A stretch of 64,000 nt of DNA from Nodosilinea sp. WJT8-NPBG4. Lineage in GTDB: Bacteria > Cyanobacteriota > Cyanobacteriia > Phormidesmidales > Phormidesmidaceae. The position numbers were made by a program, and so were the translations under genes. Below are positions 43,283 through 51,281 of the stretch, one piece after another. Every line of letters starts with the position of its first letter. Within the stretch, counting starts at the first letter, position 1. The DNA lies in contig JAHHHQ010000052.1 in the NCBI GenBank assembly GCA_019359285.1, forward strand, positions 1 through 64,000, read 5' to 3'. Under the pieces are notes generated by a model. That model worked only from the letters and a program-made list of their open reading frames with translations, was not told the DNA's origin and searched no databases.

Positions 43283-43474
43283 TTATTTGGGGCCTTGGGT
43301 GGCGCTCTCTAGACAATGCTCAGCTTGGGTAGAGCCCTTGAGAGAGTAGCTAGGCAGCAACCACCGTTGGTTGAGATTCTGAAGCTGAATTACCGCAGTT
43401 TGATGGGTATCTGATTGCGATCGCATAGAAGCAACTAGTCTCATACCCTCGGCAAAAAACTGAGCTTTCATCAT
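43283..43474 (-). CDS. Possible small ORF behind the transglutaminase gene
   Basis: A 63-residue frame starts three bases after the transglutaminase stop (ATG 43474) and reads MMKAQFFAEGMRLVASMRSQ, then polar residues. The close coupling is suggestive, but no family or strong ribosome binding site is seen. It could equally be chance. Confidence 0.25.
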   Translation of the reverse strand: MMKAQFFAEGMRLVASMRSQSDTHQTAVIQLQNLNQRWLLPSYSLKGSTQAEHCLESATQGPK

Positions 43475-43477
43475 CGG

Positions 43478-44575
43478 TTAGCGCAAGAACTCACCACGGG
43501 TAATGGGTTGTAGGCGCAGTTGCCATGCCTGGTCTTCAGGGAAGTGACTAATGCCCCTCACCTCTGGGGGCGGGAAGAGGTAATCGGTCTTGTAGGCTTT
43601 GGTGAATCCCGTTGAACGATCCACATAACCACTGTTCCAGGTTGGATCAATCAGATACCACTGTCTGTTTATTTTTGCCGCATTCCAAGCGTGGCTTTGG
43701 CCCTCAAGATCGCTGGTGGAGTTGCGAGAATCGCCTGTTACATAAACAATCTCTTCACCAATGGACTGCCCCAGAGCTTCGAGCAGCTTGGCGTAACCCG
43801 CGCAGACAGCTACCCGGCGCTGAAAGACCATCTCGGCATCTTGGGGAGGGTAGTTACCGGCAAAGTAGTTGGGAGCATCGTAGGCGATGCGATCCGCCAC
43901 ATAGTCATGGAGTGCCTTGACCCGCAGCATCGGGTCTTTTTCCTGACTGGCGATGTACTGAGTAACAGAAGCAATGCTGGTTTCTGCGCTAGGAGGCATA
44001 TTGTCTACGGCAGGGTGCAGCCCAACCTCGGTCCAGGGCCACCCTTTGCTCTGTCCAGCCTGTCCTGCTGGTTGGGGCTGCGGTGCTGGTTGGGGCTTTA
44101 CTTGAGTCGTATCGGCATATTGGTCAAAGGGGTTGTTGTGGAATCTTAGGTACAGTCCTTCTAGTCCCCTAGACAAGGTGAACAATCCTGTTCGGGCCAG
44201 CTCCACCTGTGGCCCCTGCATACCATCGAGGAACCAATCACCACGGGTAGACAAGGCCAGGAATAAGGTTTGAGGCCGCAGTGCAAGCAGCAGGAAAAGG
44301 AAGGCCAGGTTGAGTACCAGCGTCCTCAAGACAATGCGATCGCCCCAGGTGAGAATGCCTAGTTCTTTGCGTCGCTTGCGGCCTCGCATGTCCCACAGAA
44401 TGGGCACCAGGGGGAATAGCAGGATGCCTGAAAAGACCGTCAATAATCTGGGGCCGTTGATGTAGGCCACTACCGACGAGGCTAACCAGACACTCAGCAC
44501 TGGAGAGAGGAAGACTGCCAGGTAGAAAAGCGTTCTGGTAATGAGGACAAGCAACTTCAGGAATAAAAACCGCAT
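43478..44575 (-). CDS. Membrane-anchored transglutaminase-like protein
   Basis: 365 residues. Three or four hydrophobic segments in the first 115 residues (LLVLITRTLFYLAVFL, LLTVFSGILLFPLVPIL, LVLNLAFLFLLLAL) are followed by a Pro/Gln-rich linker (about 155-175) and a transglutaminase-like domain: Cys in RVAVCAGYAKLLEALG, His in GQSHAWNAAKI, Asp in LIDPTWNSGY. The full triad is present. Such proteins cleave or cross-link peptides at the membrane. It is divergent from the CobW gene across a 337-base region holding two palindromic elements. Any link to nitrile hydratase is not evident. Confidence 0.83.
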   Translation of the reverse strand: MRFLFLKLLVLITRTLFYLAVFLSPVLSVWLASSVVAYINGPRLLTVFSGILLFPLVPILWDMRGRKRRKELGILTWGDRIVLRTLVLNLAFLFLLLALRPQTLFLALSTRGDWFLDGMQGPQVELARTGLFTLSRGLEGLYLRFHNNPFDQYADTTQVKPQPAPQPQPAGQAGQSKGWPWTEVGLHPAVDNMPPSAETSIASVTQYIASQEKDPMLRVKALHDYVADRIAYDAPNYFAGNYPPQDAEMVFQRRVAVCAGYAKLLEALGQSIGEEIVYVTGDSRNSTSDLEGQSHAWNAAKINRQWYLIDPTWNSGYVDRSTGFTKAYKTDYLFPPPEVRGISHFPEDQAWQLRLQPITRGEFLR

Positions 44576-44636
44576 GACAGCTCAGAGAAACGGATAGAGC
44601 GTACTTCCAATTTAGGTTTCCCGATTTTCTGGCTGT

Positions 44637-44711
44637 CTTATAGGACTGTCTTGTTTGGGAGCTAGATTGTGATTGAATTCATAGAACACTTCTATAAGAC
44701 TGTCCTACGAG
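44637..44711. promoter_or_regulatory. Palindromic elements 2 and 3 in the divergent promoter region
   Basis: CTTATAGGACTGTCTTGTTTG at 44637-44657 and CTATAAGACTGTCCTACGAG at 44692-44711 are 55 bases apart in the gap between the transglutaminase (minus) and CobW (plus) genes. Both share the dyad core with copies 1 and 4. Two copies in one divergent promoter region suggest operators, but dispersed occurrence also fits a small mobile repeat. The rest of the 337-base gap holds only weak ORFs. Confidence 0.5.
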
Positions 44712-44912
44712 GAGTGCAAAAATGCCTTGATTGATACAACTCTTCCTTATCCCCCCTCTAGGATTGGTTGCCATAACAACTGACTTAAAGCCCAGCTTAA
44801 CTGAAGCCTCTAGGAATGTTTTTGGGTGACATTTTTTAGACCCAAAATTTAGTGGCATGGTGTGCTTTAGGTTGAGTTTTATGTTGTTTAAATTAATCAC
44901 TTCCTGAAACTC

Positions 44913-45878
44913 ATGAGCCTTAATGCTTCACCAATCCCTGTAAGTGTCATTACTGGGTATCTAGGATCCGGGAAGACAACCTTGCTTAATCGTATGCTCA
45001 CTGAGGAGCATGGGAAAAGAATTGCTGTAATCGTCAACGAATTTGGAGAAGTAGGAATTGACAGTCAGCTAGTAATCGACGCTGACGAAGAAATTTTGGA
45101 GATGAATAACGGCTGTATTTGCTGTACTGTCAGAGGCGACTTAGTTCGCATCTTTGACAGCCTTCTAGAAAAACAGGATAAGTTTGACCACTTGGTGATT
45201 GAGACAACCGGTTTAGCCGATCCAGCACCCGTCATTCAATCCTTTTTCGCAGATGAAACGATGAGGACTAAGACTCAACTGGATGCGGTCATTACAGTTG
45301 TTGATTCAAAGTACATTTGGGAGCACTGGGAAAGTGACGAAGCCCAGGAGCAAATTGCTTTTGCAGATGTGATGCTGCTCAACAAGACTAATTTAGTATC
45401 TCCAGAGATTGTAGATGAACTTGAGCAGAGAGTTCGAGGCATGGCAGCCTTTGCCAAAATTCATAGAACAAAGGACAGTGATATCTCAATGGATTCTGTT
45501 CTTGGCATTAAAGCATTTGACCTGAAACAAGCCCTGCATATAGATCCAGACTTTCTAAACGAAGACGCTCATGAGCATGATGAGTCTGTTTTCTCTGTTT
45601 CTATCGTAGAAGAAGGAAGCGTAGATGGTGACAAGTTCAATCGCTGGATTTACCAGCTTCTACAAGATAGAGGAACAGACATCTTCCGTATGAAAGGAAT
45701 TTTGGATATTGATTCGGAAGATAGGCGTTTCGTCTTTCAGGGAGTTCACATGCTCTTAGACGGTAGACCTGGAAAGATTTGGAAAGATGATGAGTTGCGT
45801 AGAAATGAACTTGTCTTTATTGGTCGTAATTTGTCTGAGATGGAGCTTAAAGAAGGATTTCAGGCTTGTCTTGCATAA
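44913..45878 (+). CDS. CobW/P47K-family GTPase, metallochaperone for nitrile hydratase
   Basis: A 321-residue G3E GTPase. Walker A GYLGSGKTT at 15-23, the metal-binding CICC at 68-71, ETTGLADP near 97, and NKTN near 155 in place of the usual NKxD. A His/Asp-rich stretch DAHEHDES near 217 precedes the C-terminal CobW domain. The family uses GTP to deliver metals. In nitrile hydratase operons the homolog (P47K type) helps load the active-site metal. It is the first gene of the run ending at 49054, so it probably inserts cobalt into the alpha subunit. Confidence 0.88.
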   Translation: MSLNASPIPVSVITGYLGSGKTTLLNRMLTEEHGKRIAVIVNEFGEVGIDSQLVIDADEEILEMNNGCICCTVRGDLVRIFDSLLEKQDKFDHLVIETTGLADPAPVIQSFFADETMRTKTQLDAVITVVDSKYIWEHWESDEAQEQIAFADVMLLNKTNLVSPEIVDELEQRVRGMAAFAKIHRTKDSDISMDSVLGIKAFDLKQALHIDPDFLNEDAHEHDESVFSVSIVEEGSVDGDKFNRWIYQLLQDRGTDIFRMKGILDIDSEDRRFVFQGVHMLLDGRPGKIWKDDELRRNELVFIGRNLSEMELKEGFQACLA

Positions 45879-45925
45879 CGAGTATTACCGATAAATAGGT
45901 CAATAAACTAAGGGAAAGTCGTTCC

Positions 45926-46444
45926 ATGAAGAAATTAGACGCATACAGTGTCAGCATTGGCGCTTTAGGAGCCGTGGATACTTATCTCACAGCAACAGTA
46001 ATTCTTGTACCAGTGTGGGTCACGTTTATTGCCTGGGCATCGTTCTTTATTTTAGGAGGAAAGTCGTCTGGCCTTAAACAAAGCATTGCGTCTAACTTGA
46101 CAGGCATTGTGATTGCCTCGCTCACTTTACTTACGATCACCGCTTTGGATGCAAATCCATTTATTGCCGCCGTTTGTGTTGGATTGGGCAGTGCTGCTAT
46201 GGTTCAGGCATCTAAAGTTCCTTTACTAACCGCAATCCCTGCAATTGTTTGGGGATTTGCTTCAACAGTGGGCACTACTGTTGCTACAAGAGTTCCTATT
46301 ACTACGGTGGGGCTGACCAATCCAGGCTTAGTAGCGGCAGTAGCAATGATTTTAGGTGGGCTCTTTGGCTATCTCTCTGAGATTTGGGGTGATGCCATGA
46401 CCACAAGCGAAGTTACCGCTGTAAGGAATCAAACCCGCGCCTAA
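45926..46444 (+). CDS. DUF1097 membrane protein
   Basis: 172 residues with five or six hydrophobic segments: VILVPVWVTFIAWASFFILGG, LTGIVIASLTLLTITAL, FIAAVCVGLGSAAMV, AIPAIVWGFASTVG and GLVAAVAMILGGLFGYLS. It matches the DUF1097 family of small membrane proteins. Position between CobW and the nitrile hydratase genes suggests a role in moving nitrile, amide or metal, but that is inference from context alone. ATG 45926 lies 48 bases after the CobW stop. Confidence 0.8.
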   Translation: MKKLDAYSVSIGALGAVDTYLTATVILVPVWVTFIAWASFFILGGKSSGLKQSIASNLTGIVIASLTLLTITALDANPFIAAVCVGLGSAAMVQASKVPLLTAIPAIVWGFASTVGTTVATRVPITTVGLTNPGLVAAVAMILGGLFGYLSEIWGDAMTTSEVTAVRNQTRA

Positions 46445-46499
46445 GCCTTTGACCTAATAGCTCAGATTTATTGAATGTGCTTTCGTTAGGACGAATGAA

Positions 46500-47219
46500 A
46501 TGAAGCTACAGCATTACATTGGTGGAATTGAAGGACTTGAGCCTTCTAGCTTTGAAAAGAAAGTCTTCGTTCAACCGTGGGAAGAACGTATCTTTGGCAT
46601 TCACGTTGCCATGATGGGGCTGAGTAACCATTTAGAGGCTGTTGAGTCCGTCCCAACTAAGTTCAGCAGCTTTTGGACTTGGGGCCATCTCCGCCAAGGT
46701 GCAGAGGGGATGAACCCATTTGACTACTTTAAGTACCGATACTATGAAAAGTGGTTAGGTGGTATTTCTGGATTCTTTATTGAATCGGGTTATGTAACCG
46801 AGGAAGAGCTAAGTACAAAAACAGCAGCTTATTTAGCAAACCTAGATGCACCATTGCAGAGTGGTGGTGAGCCAGCTATTGATGAACAAATAATTGAATA
46901 CCTGAGGGTTGGAGACTCACCCGCTTGTGATGTGGAGGCTCAATCTAAGTTTAAGGTTGGTGATACCGTTACTGTTAGAAATCCACCTCCCGTTGACCAC
47001 TGTAAGTTACCTGGTTATTTACGAACCAAGAAAGGTGTTGTTGATGAGGTTTATGAGGGAACCTACAATTACTACTTCCTAACAGGTGATGGAGTAGGTG
47101 ACCCTATGCCTATCTACAACGTGGTATTTGACTCCCACGACATCTGGGAGGGCATTACTGAGCCTAATACCAAAATTTACGTTCAAATTTTTGAAGGCTA
47201 TCTGGAAGATCCAGAATAG
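46500..47219 (+). CDS. nthB: Nitrile hydratase beta subunit
   Basis: 239 residues with the beta-subunit fold. The N-terminal helix region contains PWEERIFGIHVAMMGLSNHL and WTWGHLRQGAEGMNPFDYFK, followed by YYEKWLGGISGFFIESGYVT; the C-terminal SH3-like barrel contains FKVGDTVTVRNPPP and YNVVFDSHDIWEG. The beta subunit covers the active site of alpha. Beta precedes alpha, the gene order of cobalt-type enzymes such as those of Rhodococcus rhodochrous J1. Length is normal and the gene is intact. Together with alpha it hydrates nitriles to amides. Confidence 0.92.
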   Translation: MKLQHYIGGIEGLEPSSFEKKVFVQPWEERIFGIHVAMMGLSNHLEAVESVPTKFSSFWTWGHLRQGAEGMNPFDYFKYRYYEKWLGGISGFFIESGYVTEEELSTKTAAYLANLDAPLQSGGEPAIDEQIIEYLRVGDSPACDVEAQSKFKVGDTVTVRNPPPVDHCKLPGYLRTKKGVVDEVYEGTYNYYFLTGDGVGDPMPIYNVVFDSHDIWEGITEPNTKIYVQIFEGYLEDPE

Positions 47220-47258
47220 TTCACGGATGTTTTACTAAGTATTCTTGGAAAATTAGGC

Positions 47259-47867
47259 ATGACTGAGAACGTTGACCGCGAAACTTATAGTGCTGCTCGC
47301 GTCAGAGCCCTAGAGTCTTTGTTAATTGAAAAAGGAATCATCACTAGCGAAACTGTCGATAAAGTGATTGACTTCTTCGAGAAGGATATGGGGCCATTTA
47401 ATGGTGCCAGAATTGTTGCTAAAGCCTGGATTGATCCAGCATTTAAAGAACGTCTGCTAGCAGATACTCCTTCAGCAATTGCTGAGATGAGTTTTCCTCG
47501 TGGTATGGCTGGAGCGGAAGGCGAGAATATGGCCGCTGTTGCTAATACCCCTGATGTCCATAACTTGATTGTTTGCACAATGTGCTCCTGTTACCCTTGG
47601 CCAGTGTTGGGCCTGCCGCCTTACTGGTTTAAAGATCCTACCTTTCGAGCCAGGGCCATCCGTGAACCCCGAAAAGTGCTCAAAGAGTTTGGTCTAGATG
47701 TTTCTGAATCGGTTGAAGTTAAGGTCTGGGACACCAGCGCTCAGATTCGATGGTTTGTTCTGCTAGAACGCCCTGAAGGAACGGAAGGGTGGACGGAGGA
47801 GCAACTAGCAGCCATTGTCACCCCTGAATCTATGCAAGGGGCAGCCAGGGTAGTAGTGCCAGCTTAA
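47259..47867 (+). CDS. nthA: Nitrile hydratase alpha subunit, cobalt type
   Basis: 202 residues. The metal claw V-C-T-M-C-S-C lies at 105-111, followed by YPWPVLGLPPYW. Thr at the third position is the mark of cobalt-type enzymes (Fe-type has Ser). The last two cysteines are normally oxidised to sulfinic and sulfenic acid, and the first coordinates Co3+. YPW after the motif argues for nitrile hydratase rather than thiocyanate hydrolase. It is intact and 39 bases after beta. It is the catalytic centre of the operon. No amidase is found in this window to use the amide product. Confidence 0.93.
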   Translation: MTENVDRETYSAARVRALESLLIEKGIITSETVDKVIDFFEKDMGPFNGARIVAKAWIDPAFKERLLADTPSAIAEMSFPRGMAGAEGENMAAVANTPDVHNLIVCTMCSCYPWPVLGLPPYWFKDPTFRARAIREPRKVLKEFGLDVSESVEVKVWDTSAQIRWFVLLERPEGTEGWTEEQLAAIVTPESMQGAARVVVPA

Positions 47868-47901
47868 TCATCAGGCAACGTTTAAGAATCACTGAGTAGC
47901 C

Positions 47902-48258
47902 ATGCAGATTAAATTTGAACAGTTCGCAGCCGCTAGTATGCTGGGTAGCGCTGATTCTCCCCCACGCGATAATGGGGATATCCTATTTCAAAGACCATGG
48001 GAAGGCCGTGCCTTTGGAATGGCAATTGCTTTATCTAAAAAAGGACATTATGAGTGGGAAGACTTTCGGCAAGGGCTAATTTCCTCTATTGCTGAATGGG
48101 AAGCAACCCACTGTAAGGATGACCCAGATTGGGATTATTATCTTCGTTGGCTTGCATCTCTAGAGAGTTTAGTGCTTGAGTCTTCCCTTGTCAGCGAAGA
48201 GGAGTTAGAAGAACGAACCCGTCAGATGCTGGTTGAGGCTAATGAAACTTCGACTTAA
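47902..48258 (+). CDS. Nitrile hydratase accessory protein (activator)
   Basis: 118 residues resembling the N-terminal part of the beta subunit: FQRPWEGRAFGMAIALSKKG, HYEWEDFRQGLISSIAEWEA, YYLRWLASLESLVLESSLVS. This is the NhlE-type activator (P14K in other systems), which binds alpha and lets the metal be inserted by subunit exchange. It follows the alpha gene at 34 bases. The gene order beta-alpha-activator is that of cobalt-type operons. Confidence 0.9.
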   Translation: MQIKFEQFAAASMLGSADSPPRDNGDILFQRPWEGRAFGMAIALSKKGHYEWEDFRQGLISSIAEWEATHCKDDPDWDYYLRWLASLESLVLESSLVSEEELEERTRQMLVEANETST

Positions 48259-48337
48259 TCTGAGCTAGCTTTTCCCGTTTAGTATCTTTGGCCTAGCTTT
48301 TTTCTATTTTCTAAATGCTTTCAACTCTCCTAGAGGG

Positions 48338-49054
48338 TTGTTTGTCATTCTCGGCATCTCGCTTGCAGCCAATTTAATTGTGAGGGACTCAAAAGTGGCA
48401 TCAAAGATTATTGGCATTAGACATTGGGCTGGCTTGGGTCTGAGCAGCGTCGTAAAGCTTGTTATAGGCATCTCCGCCCTTCTAGGGATAGCTTTCCCCG
48501 CCTATGCCCACCACCCGTCTGGAGGTGCAATATCGGCTACTTTTATGGAGGGATTTTGGTCAGGGCTTGGTCACCCAATCATTGGGTTTGATCATCTAGT
48601 TTTTGTCATATCCGTGGGATTGCTAGCGTCAACTGTTGCCAGAGGTTTTTGGGTTCCTGTTGTGTTCGTTTCAACAGCTCTTGTCGGAACAGGGATTCAC
48701 TTAATGCTGGTGGATATGCCTATGGTTGAAATAATTATTTCAGCTTCAGTGCTTGTCTCTGTAATCTTATTAGCAAAGTTAGAGAAGCCTAACACGGCCA
48801 TCATTGGCATCCTAGCAGGTGTGGCAGGATTATTTCATGGTTATGTTTATGGAGAAGCTATTATTGGCGCTACAGCAGTTCCTTTAGCAGCTTATTTAGC
48901 TGGGTTTACTTTAATTCAGGCAATTATTTCTTTAATTGCCTTCAAGATAGCTACAAAAGTCATGAAGTCTAGCGTTAGCTACCCTGATTTTCTGCGTTTG
49001 GCAGGATACGTTGCTGTAGGGGCCGGAATGGCATTTATGACTGCTAGTTTTTAA
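48338..49054 (+). CDS. HupE/UreJ-type metal permease
   Basis: 238 residues. The HupE family mark HPxxGxDHL is seen as HPIIGFDHLVFVISVGLLAS, with HHPSGGAI upstream and GLFHGYVYGE downstream; six or seven membrane segments. The family imports Ni2+ or Co2+. With a cobalt-type enzyme and a CobW GTPase in the same run, cobalt is the likely cargo. The first ~55 residues look unusual for the family; a start nearer ISALLGIAFPAYA (signal-like) is possible, so the true start may lie downstream of 48338. It closes the operon. Confidence 0.85.
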   Translation: MFVILGISLAANLIVRDSKVASKIIGIRHWAGLGLSSVVKLVIGISALLGIAFPAYAHHPSGGAISATFMEGFWSGLGHPIIGFDHLVFVISVGLLASTVARGFWVPVVFVSTALVGTGIHLMLVDMPMVEIIISASVLVSVILLAKLEKPNTAIIGILAGVAGLFHGYVYGEAIIGATAVPLAAYLAGFTLIQAIISLIAFKIATKVMKSSVSYPDFLRLAGYVAVGAGMAFMTASF

Positions 49055-49164
49055 GTCACTCACTCGATGAATTCTCAGAACGGGCTAGGAGTGTAATCTT
49101 CTAGCCTTTGCTTCTTTAGAGCAATTGAAATTAATGCCTTTGACTTTATCTGAGGCGATAAGTG

Positions 49165-50049
49165 TCATTGGTCTTTCCTAGCCTTCACTAACCAAACTCC
49201 TCTCTCCTGCTGGTGGCCACCCACCTCAGCTGTAACTGGCATGGACTCTGGATATCTACCGTGGGCGATTTCAACGTCTTGGGGTTGGCTTACTTCAGCA
49301 CTCCAGCCATAGCTCTTCAGAAGCTGCTGGGGTTCGTCGCAGCCAAACAGCCAGTGGCGTACCACACGCCCCCGATCGGCATTCTTGGCGCTCTGGGCTG
49401 CCAGTATTGAACCGTTTTTTACCGCATCCATGCCCAGAACACTCCCAAAGCAGCTCAACGCTGCAACAGTCCTGAGTAAGGAGTGGGCTGAGGGTTCTGG
49501 CAGGTACATGACAACGCCTTCGAGGATCCAGATAGTTGGGGTCTCTTGCCTCAAACCTGCCTCTAGTAGTCGAGCGATCCAACCTGTCTGAAAATTTTCC
49601 AAGTCACCTGCAATCATGTGGTGGCGACAGTTCGGCTTAATGCTCCCTAGGGCATTGGCCTTGTAGTCTAGAACCCCTGGCATATCGACTTCATAGAGGT
49701 TGGTAGCAGGTGGCCAGGGCAACCGATAGGCTCGGGTATCGAGTCCTGAGCCCAGAATGACAACTTGGGGTTTAGACAGCTGGGGCAGAGTAGCCAGCAG
49801 CAGGTCATCCAAGAATCGGGTCCGAATGGCGATGTAGCGGGTGCGTTTGACGATGACCTCCTCTAGCGATCGCCCCTGCCTTTCGGCCACCTCCCGCCAT
49901 TTAGATAGAAGATGTTCAACCTCATTGCCCGCTAAAGCCGCAGCGTAGGGGTCATTGAATAGTGGAACTGGGAGGGACTGCTCAATGGCCCGCTTAGCCG
50001 CCACAATCTGGGCGGTGTAGGAGATGGGATCGGCGGATGTAGACGACAC
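49165..50049 (-). CDS. Leucine carboxyl methyltransferase-like SAM methyltransferase
   Basis: 294 residues of the class I SAM methyltransferase family that includes LCM and putative O-methyltransferases (TIGR00027 type): PQVVILGSGLDTRAYRLPWP near 98-117 (motif I), YEVDMPGVLDYKANAL, and WILEGVVMYLPEPSAHSLL. The start is GTG 50049. Substrate unknown; relatives act on small carboxylates or polyketides. It is convergent with the nitrile hydratase operon and not part of it. Confidence 0.82.
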   Translation of the reverse strand: MSSTSADPISYTAQIVAAKRAIEQSLPVPLFNDPYAAALAGNEVEHLLSKWREVAERQGRSLEEVIVKRTRYIAIRTRFLDDLLLATLPQLSKPQVVILGSGLDTRAYRLPWPPATNLYEVDMPGVLDYKANALGSIKPNCRHHMIAGDLENFQTGWIARLLEAGLRQETPTIWILEGVVMYLPEPSAHSLLRTVAALSCFGSVLGMDAVKNGSILAAQSAKNADRGRVVRHWLFGCDEPQQLLKSYGWSAEVSQPQDVEIAHGRYPESMPVTAEVGGHQQERGVWLVKARKDQ

Positions 50050-50082
50050 AGGAGAAGGGTTTGTAGCAGGTCTTTACAGTTT

Positions 50083-50139
50083 GGCTGAGTCCTGTCCTGC
50101 CATGCCCTATGGGACAACAGGACAGGATAAGACTCAGCC
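50083..50139. repeat. Long imperfect inverted repeat upstream of the methyltransferase
   Basis: GGCTGAGTCCTGTCCTG at 50083-50099 pairs with CAGGACAGG...GACTCAGCC at 50118-50139, with a four-base bulge (ATAA). The loop is 18 bases. It lies just upstream of GTG 50049 on its coding strand. It could be a regulatory hairpin or MITE-like remnant. Confidence 0.6.
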
Positions 50140-50174
50140 GTAGGTTGATTTTGCTCAAACCTCACTGGATCCCC

Positions 50175-50318
50175 TTACTGTTTCCATGGCATCCAGAGTA
50201 AATTCACCACCACAATTGATATTCCTAGAATGGCTCCAATCGCCATAACCAGTTGAGGTGCTTGCAGCAGAACAAGCACTGCTGCAAGAATTATGAGAGC
50301 AATAGAAGTTTTGTCCAT
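50175..50318 (-). CDS. 47-residue membrane protein, two helices
   Basis: From ATG 50318: a polar start MDKTS, a first helix IALIILAAVLVLLQAP, a second helix LVMAIGAILGISIVVVNLLW, and a short end MPWKQ. Nearly the whole peptide is membrane-inserted with a tight turn. No strong ribosome binding site and no known family, but the regular hydrophobic pattern and clean stop favour coding. It might be a small membrane toxin or regulator. Confidence 0.45.
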   Translation of the reverse strand: MDKTSIALIILAAVLVLLQAPQLVMAIGAILGISIVVVNLLWMPWKQ

Positions 50319-50495
50319 TGCTACAACGTAGTGTAGAAAGTGCAGGAAAGGTATGCGTGATACCCCTGTGCTGATGGTGCAGCTCGTTAACTTTGCGTCA
50401 GCTTGAAATTCTGCTTAGGACTTCACCTGAGGCGATGAGGGTCACCTGCTCTCGTAAATGCAGTAGTATCCCTATTCTTAAAGCTGTCCCGTTGT

Positions 50496-50516
50496 CTTAC
50501 AAGACTGTCTCGTTCT
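50496..50516. repeat. 21-bp palindromic element, copy 4
   Basis: CTTACAAGACTGTCTCGTTCT touches the stop of the secreted protein gene at 50516. Same dyad core as the other three copies. The outermost copies (43137 and 50496) bracket the transglutaminase-nitrile hydratase-methyltransferase block in direct orientation. Confidence 0.55.
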
Positions 50517-50992
50517 TATGGTGAACAGCTCAAAACAGCATTTACAGGACCAAACCCCTCTGGATCTGAATAGCCCACTAGCTCGGAGTAATAGCTAGGG
50601 TTTTGCAGCATGAGCTGACGAGCATTGTCCAGCCCAGTTTCATAGAAGGTAAGGATCCGATTTGAGGCGATCGCAGCTTGTACTTGGCCATTACCAAGAT
50701 TGGTGGGGAATTGCTCAAATAAGAATGTCGTGCTACCGTCCCCTTCTGTAATGGTCAGGGAAGACCGCATGCCTAGGGGTTTGGGTAAACCCAACTCGGG
50801 ATCAAACTGGCACGTTTGAGTCGGTTCCGCCTTGGCTACAGTGCTCAACGCCAGCGAGGTCAATGCCATGCTGGTCAAGCCAACGATACAGAACCTGTAA
50901 AGTTCTAAGATCACCAAGAAGCGTACTGGTCGCCAAATTTCGCCGAGACAGGACAAATTCATTGGGGCTAGGAATCGGCAAACCATCTCCAT
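50516..50992 (-). CDS. Secreted protein, unknown
   Basis: 158 residues from ATG 50992, or about 147 from ATG 50959. A hydrophobic stretch FLVILELYRFCIVGLTSMAL and TSLALSTVAKA look like a signal peptide, with the mature protein starting near EPTQTCQF. The mature part has two cysteines (TCQF and LSCSP) that could form a disulfide, and a short all-beta pattern (MRSSLTITEGDGSTTFLFEQ). No family is recognised. Exported to periplasm or lumen. An AAGACnGTCTT palindrome lies directly behind its stop. Confidence 0.6.
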   Translation of the reverse strand: MEMVCRFLAPMNLSCLGEIWRPVRFLVILELYRFCIVGLTSMALTSLALSTVAKAEPTQTCQFDPELGLPKPLGMRSSLTITEGDGSTTFLFEQFPTNLGNGQVQAAIASNRILTFYETGLDNARQLMLQNPSYYSELVGYSDPEGFGPVNAVLSCSP

Positions 50993-51163
50993 CTAACAAG
51001 ATTGGCAGTTGGTCGCCGGATGAGTAATAGTCTCAACGTGCACAGGGAAAAACCCTAAATTATGACAACAATCTAATTGCGTGAATTTCCTTGTCAAGCC
51101 TTTGCCCGTGGCGATTCTAAGCGCTAACTTTACAAAAAAGTATACCTAAGATCTTTGCCGAAA

Positions 51164-51200
51164 AAAGACGTCTACAGCTTTACACTCTGTAGACGTCTTT
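51164..51200 (-). terminator. Rho-independent terminator behind ssb
   Basis: A perfect 14-bp stem (AAAGACGTCTACAG and its complement) with a 9-base loop; on the minus strand it is followed by six T residues. It lies 82 bases after the ssb stop and ends the guanylyltransferase-ssb transcript. Confidence 0.85.
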
Positions 51201-51281
51201 CCTAAGCCTCAACTGACGGTATGTCAGTGCTTTGGCCCTTTGTCTTTGCTCGCTAACTTTACAATTTCCCTTTTATGTTGA

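Noticed and set aside
44679..44900. 73-codon minus-strand ORF in the CobW promoter region
   Set aside because: It covers the palindromic element and lacks a ribosome binding site; no recognisable family.
47259..47867. Thiocyanate hydrolase gamma subunit
   Set aside because: The sequence after the metal motif (YPW) and the beta-alpha-activator gene order fit nitrile hydratase better.
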